Source: GSA-30 sp036384435 (GTDB lineage: Bacteria > Pseudomonadota > Gammaproteobacteria > Xanthomonadales > Rhodanobacteraceae). From it: DNA of 28,294 nucleotides. The notes below the pieces were generated by a model. It was not told the DNA's origin and ran no database searches. It saw only the letters and a program-made list of their open reading frames with translations. The stretch covers positions 1-28,294 of the forward strand of contig NZ_DASVMI010000019.1 in assembly GCF_036384435.1 (NCBI RefSeq), written 5' to 3'. A program made the position numbers and the translations under genes. Positions 25,595 to 28,294 of this stretch are shown here, one piece after another; within the stretch, counting starts at the first letter, position 1; each line of letters starts with the position of its first letter.

Positions 25595-25948
25595 ATGGCG
25601 ACCGCTGCCCGCATCTATCACAACGCGCGCTGCTCCAAGTCGCGCGCAACACTGTCATTGCTGCAGGACAACGGTTGTACCTGCGAAGTAGTCAATTACC
25701 TGCAGACACCACCCAGCGTGGCCGAACTGACCCAGTTGCTTGATCAACTGGGTATGACTCCGCGCGAATTGATTCGCAGCAACGAACCGGCCTATAGCGA
25801 GCTCGGACTGGATGAGCCTACGCTCAGCGACAGCGCCCTGATCGCGGCGATGGCCGCCAATCCTATACTGATCGAACGCCCGATCGTGGTGGTCGATGGC
25901 AAGGCTGCCATCGGCCGCCCGCCGGAATCCGTGCTCGCCCTGCTTTAG
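25595..25948 (+). CDS. ArsC/YfgD-family glutaredoxin-like reductase
   Basis: The 117-residue protein has the thioredoxin-like ArsC fold. It starts MATAARIYHNARCSKSRATLSLL, with Cys13 followed by SKSR. This is the pattern of the YfgD/ArsC glutaredoxin-dependent group, and ERPIVVVDGKAAIGRPPESVL is the conserved C-terminal part. Genuine arsenate reductases of this family often read CGTSR, so arsenate reduction is possible but not proven. No arsR, arsB or acr3 gene is nearby, which argues for a housekeeping YfgD-like role. It lies 8 bp after rluB, so it is probably the last gene of the scpA operon, followed by a hairpin that may terminate it. Confidence 0.9.
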   Translation: MATAARIYHNARCSKSRATLSLLQDNGCTCEVVNYLQTPPSVAELTQLLDQLGMTPRELIRSNEPAYSELGLDEPTLSDSALIAAMAANPILIERPIVVVDGKAAIGRPPESVLALL

Positions 25949-25973
25949 ATTCCGACGACCAGACAACCGCCAG

Positions 25974-26024
25974 GCCTCGCATCGGCAAAGCCGCCTGCGC
26001 CGATGCCAAGGCAGGTGTCTTTGT
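25974..26024 (+). terminator. Probable terminator of the scpA-scpB-rluB-arsC unit
   Basis: An 8-bp perfect stem GCATCGGC (25979-25986) with GCCGATGC (25999-26006) is extended by GCCT/AGGC after a small internal loop. It is followed by a T-rich stretch TGTCTTTGTTG. The U-tract is broken, so termination strength is unsure. Confidence 0.5.
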
Positions 26025-26051
26025 TGTTCATTCCGGGGCTGTCGTCAGCGG

Positions 26052-26852
26052 TCAGATATCCAAGTGAAACGCATCGGCGTCCATCCAGGCGGGGAACCGC
26101 TCTCTGTGCGCCAGCAAAGGCACTGGATCAAGTACCACGGTAGCAATCTGCTGTTGGGGACCAAGCTCAATCATCGGTTCACCGACCGGGTCGATGATCG
26201 CGCTGTCACCTGCGTACGGAAGATCGTTGCCATCCACCCCCACGCGGTTGAGACCGATCACATAGGAAAGGTTTTCGATAGCCCGCGCTCGCAACAGCGT
26301 TCGCCAGGGCTGGCGACGCGGCGCTGGCCAGTTGGCGACGAAGATCGACAGGTCGTAATCCATGCCGCCCTCGCTCTGCTCCAGGCGACGGTTGCGCAAC
26401 CACACCGGAAAGCGCAGGTCGTAACAGACCTGCGGCAGTATGCGCCAGCCTTTCAGATCCACGACCAGGCGCTTGTTACCGCCACCGTATCGCTTGTGCT
26501 CGCCGGCCATACGAAACAGGTGCCGCTTGTCGTATTGCTCGAAGCTGCCATCAGGGCGCGCCCAGATCAGACGGTTGTAGACCGTACCATCCTCACGAAT
26601 GGCCAGGCTGCCGCAAAGTACCGCACCAACCTCCTGCGCCAGCGCCCGCATCCAGGCAACACCCTCGCCATCCATGGTTTCGGCACTGGCCTGCGTATCG
26701 TTGCTGAAGCCGGAGAGAAACGTTTCCGGCAACACGATCAGATCGCTGCCACTACCGATAGAACGTACGAGGCCACCGTAGTAATCACGATTGGCCGGCG
26801 CATCGTGCCAACGCGTGGCTCCCTGCACCAGGCTTACGGTCAAAGCTTGCAT
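26052..26852 (-). CDS. Nitrilase-superfamily omega-amidase (YafV/Nit2 type)
   Basis: Omega-amidases hydrolyse alpha-ketoglutaramate and related omega-amides of dicarboxylic keto acids. The 266-residue protein has the full carbon-nitrogen hydrolase triad: Glu43 (VLPETF), Lys109 (YDKRHLF) and Cys142 (PQVCYDLRFP). The family-specific segments YNRLIWARPDGSFEQYDKRHLFRMAGEH and RARAIENLSYVIGLNRVG are also present. ATG 26852 is the natural start (MQALTVSLVQG); the open frame to 26984 is only antisense-like sequence of the overlapping gene. Its first 13 bases overlap the end of the aminotransferase, so the two are translated as a pair. That pairing supports the omega-amidase call over a general nitrilase. 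Confidence 0.9.
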   Translation of the reverse strand: MQALTVSLVQGATRWHDAPANRDYYGGLVRSIGSGSDLIVLPETFLSGFSNDTQASAETMDGEGVAWMRALAQEVGAVLCGSLAIREDGTVYNRLIWARPDGSFEQYDKRHLFRMAGEHKRYGGGNKRLVVDLKGWRILPQVCYDLRFPVWLRNRRLEQSEGGMDYDLSIFVANWPAPRRQPWRTLLRARAIENLSYVIGLNRVGVDGNDLPYAGDSAIIDPVGEPMIELGPQQQIATVVLDPVPLLAHRERFPAWMDADAFHLDI

Positions 26853-27985
26853 AGACGCTCCGCAGCAGCAGCCATGGTGGCGTCGCTCTTGGCAAAGCAC
26901 AGACGTACGAGTCGCGTGCCCGGGGCGGTCTCGTAGAACGGAGTCAGCGGAATGGCCGCCACACCCGCGTGCATGACCATCCACTCGCAGAAGGCCACGT
27001 CATCCTCATCGCGAATGGCCGAGTAATCCACCAACTGGAAATAACCACCAGGCACATCCAGCAATGTGAAGCGCGAGGAAGCGATGAGCGCGCGGAAACT
27101 GTCACGTTTGGCCTGGTAGAACGCCGGCAACTCCAGGTAATGCTCAGGCGAGCTTTCCAGGAATTCGGCGAAGGCCTGCTGCGCCGGATGGAAGCTACAG
27201 AACGTCAGGTACTGGTGCACCTTGCGGAATTCGGCCGTTAGCGCCTGCGGCGCTACCGCATAGCCGATCTTCCAGCCAGTGCAGTGGAATGTCTTGCCGA
27301 ACGAGGACACCACGATGCTGCGCCCGGCCAGTTCCGGATGGCGCAACACGCTTTGGTGATCGGCACCGTCGAACACGATGTGCTCGTAGACTTCATCAGA
27401 CAGCACCACAATATCGGTGTTGCGCACGATCGCAGCCAGCTCATCCAGGTCCGTACGCGACAGCACCGCGCCCGAAGGATTGTGTGGGCTATTGATCAGG
27501 ATCATGCGCGTTTTCGCGCTCACTGCATCGCGTACGCGTTGCCAGTCGATGCCGAACGACGGCACAGTCAACGGAATATGCACCGCACGCGCGCCCTGCA
27601 ACTCGATGGCCGGTTCGTAACTGTCGTAGCAGGGATCGAACACGATCACTTCCTCACCCTGGCGCACCACGGCTGCGATCGCGGCGAACAACGCCTCGGT
27701 AGCCCCCGAGGTCACAGTCACCTCGGTCACCGGATCAACCTTGTGCCCGTACAGGCGCTCGGTCTTCAATGCGATTTGCTCGCGCAGGTTGGCCAACCCG
27801 ATGCCAGGCGCATACTGGTTGCGCCCCTGGGCCATCGCACGCGTCACCGCATCGCGCAACGCCTGTGGCGGCTCGAAATCGGGAAACCCTTGCCCCAGAT
27901 TGACTGCCTTGTGCTCGACAGCCAGCTGGCTCATCACGCTGAAAATGGTGGTGCCTACTTTCGGCAGCTTGGTTTGAATGGGCAT
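26840..27985 (-). CDS. Methionine/glutamine-type PLP aminotransferase (YbdL-like)
   Basis: This class I aminotransferase group transfers amino groups between methionine or aromatic amino acids and keto acids such as 2-oxo-4-methylthiobutanoate. The 381-residue protein starts MPIQTKLPKVGTTIFSVMSQLA and has NLGQGFPDFEPP, NSPHNPSGAVL, and the PLP lysine Lys231 in SSFGKTFHCTGWKIGY. HQYLTFCSFHPAQQAFAEFL and RLCFAKSD at the end are also present. The pattern matches E. coli YbdL and glutamine transaminase K-like enzymes. It overlaps the omega-amidase by 13 bp. Together they would make transamination with glutamine irreversible by removing ketoglutaramate. Aspartate or aromatic aminotransferase activity is an alternative. 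Confidence 0.9.
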   Translation of the reverse strand: MPIQTKLPKVGTTIFSVMSQLAVEHKAVNLGQGFPDFEPPQALRDAVTRAMAQGRNQYAPGIGLANLREQIALKTERLYGHKVDPVTEVTVTSGATEALFAAIAAVVRQGEEVIVFDPCYDSYEPAIELQGARAVHIPLTVPSFGIDWQRVRDAVSAKTRMILINSPHNPSGAVLSRTDLDELAAIVRNTDIVVLSDEVYEHIVFDGADHQSVLRHPELAGRSIVVSSFGKTFHCTGWKIGYAVAPQALTAEFRKVHQYLTFCSFHPAQQAFAEFLESSPEHYLELPAFYQAKRDSFRALIASSRFTLLDVPGGYFQLVDYSAIRDEDDVAFCEWMVMHAGVAAIPLTPFYETAPGTRLVRLCFAKSDATMAAAAERLCKL

Positions 27986-28071
27986 GGATTCGAGGGCTCG
28001 GATATCTGGAAGTCTGGACGGCTAATTGGCCGATGCTAGCATGTAGAAAGGGCGAGTGAAGATGAGCGAGA

Positions 28072-28157
28072 AGTGAGCGATAGAGCCAGGCTCGCCATGG
28101 CGTGGTTTTGCGTGGTTTTGCGAGCTTTCGCTTGCTTCCAACCGCTGTTCGCTCACT
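28072..28157. repeat. Inverted and tandem short repeats upstream of the aminotransferase
   Basis: AGTGAGCGA (28072-28080) is exactly complementary to TCGCTCACT (28149-28157), with 68 bp between. Inside is an exact tandem duplication of CGTGGTTTTG (28101-28110 and 28111-28120). It lies in the 180-bp spacer between the truncated LysR gene and the aminotransferase gene. Its role is unknown. Confidence 0.5.
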
Positions 28158-28166
28158 GCTTGGCTC

Positions 28167-28294
28167 TCAAGGTAGTGGTCGCTTCGAACAATCGTCATGC
28201 ACCTGCCGAGTAGTATCTGGCAGGTACTCGGCAAGATAGTCGACGAAGGCGCGCACGCCAGGCAGCAAGCCACGGCGACTAGGATAGACAAAGT
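28167..28294 (-). CDS. LysR-family transcriptional regulator, C-terminal fragment cut by window edge
   Basis: Reading the minus strand from the window end, the frame starting at 28292 gives FVYPSRRGLLPGVRAFVDYLAEYL followed by a short polar tail and a TGA stop at 28167-28169. This is the typical last part of the LysR substrate domain (YPSRRGLLPxVRAFIDFLAE). Only 41 residues are inside the window, so nothing can be said on its target. A different overlapping frame beginning at 28291 (MSILVAVACC) is a shadow. Confidence 0.85.
   Translation of the reverse strand, partial: FVYPSRRGLLPGVRAFVDYLAEYLPDTTRQVHDDCSKRPLP

Noticed and set aside
25000..25743. Ala/Arg-rich frame over the rluB tail
   Set aside because: It is a +1 frame reading of the repetitive Gly/Arg codons of RluB. 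It overlaps both rluB and the ArsC-like gene.
28022..28291. 89-residue frame MSILVAVACC... at the right edge
   Set aside because: A different frame of the same strand gives a clear LysR C-terminus, and this one is its shadow.

Overview
The window is high-GC chromosomal DNA (roughly 60% GC by eye) carrying a dense set of housekeeping genes. Gene content and order suggest a gammaproteobacterium of the Xanthomonadales, most likely a Rhodanobacteraceae/Xanthomonadaceae member. The indicators are serC-pheA-aroA-kdsB in one block, a nudJ-mnmA-hflD cluster, adjacent divergent acnB and acnA, clpS-clpA, and scpA-scpB-rluB. The taxon is inferred from gene order and protein character, not from any search. 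I see no rRNA, tRNA, CRISPR array, insertion sequence, phage gene or toxin-antitoxin pair.

Layout. Positions 1-5479 (minus): FHA-like tail-anchored protein, serC, pheA, aroA, kdsB, linking serine, aromatic amino acid and Kdo (LPS) biosynthesis. 5583-6219 (plus): PHA-granule-type small protein and infA, with a strong terminator. 6399-9121 (minus): clpS then clpA, with a clpA terminator. 9279-11537 (plus): nudJ-like NUDIX gene, mnmA, hflD. 11680-12597 (minus): LysR-family regulator. 12865-15456 (minus) and 15823-18573 (plus): acnB and acnA, divergent. 18656-19096 (minus): small putative lipoprotein. 19216-20898 (plus): fadD, convergent with a PilZ-domain gene (21059-21427, minus). 21428-22223 is about 800 bp without a convincing gene. 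22224-25948 (plus): scpA-scpB-rluB-arsC-like unit with overlapping or nearly abutting genes. 26052-27985 (minus): methionine-type aminotransferase overlapping an omega-amidase. 28167-28294 (minus): C-terminal end of a second LysR-type regulator, cut by the window edge.

Functional groupings. ClpS delivers N-degron substrates to ClpA. ScpA and ScpB are partners in the SMC complex. The aminotransferase and omega-amidase form a coherent keto-acid transamination pair. NudJ-MnmA-HflD is a conserved neighbourhood also seen in E. coli, although purB does not follow here.

No undescribed multi-gene system was found. The most notable signals are small. One is a hairpin that buries the Shine-Dalgarno of kdsB within a structured leader. 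A second is a pair of perfect palindromes bracketing the -10 of fadD. A third is a 120-bp inverted-repeat element around the fadD terminator whose mismatches are mostly G-U compatible on the fadD strand. A fourth is a coupled gene pair, scpB and rluB, encoding an acidic and a basic Arg/Gly-rich disordered tail. The FHA and PilZ proteins also have degenerate ligand-binding motifs.
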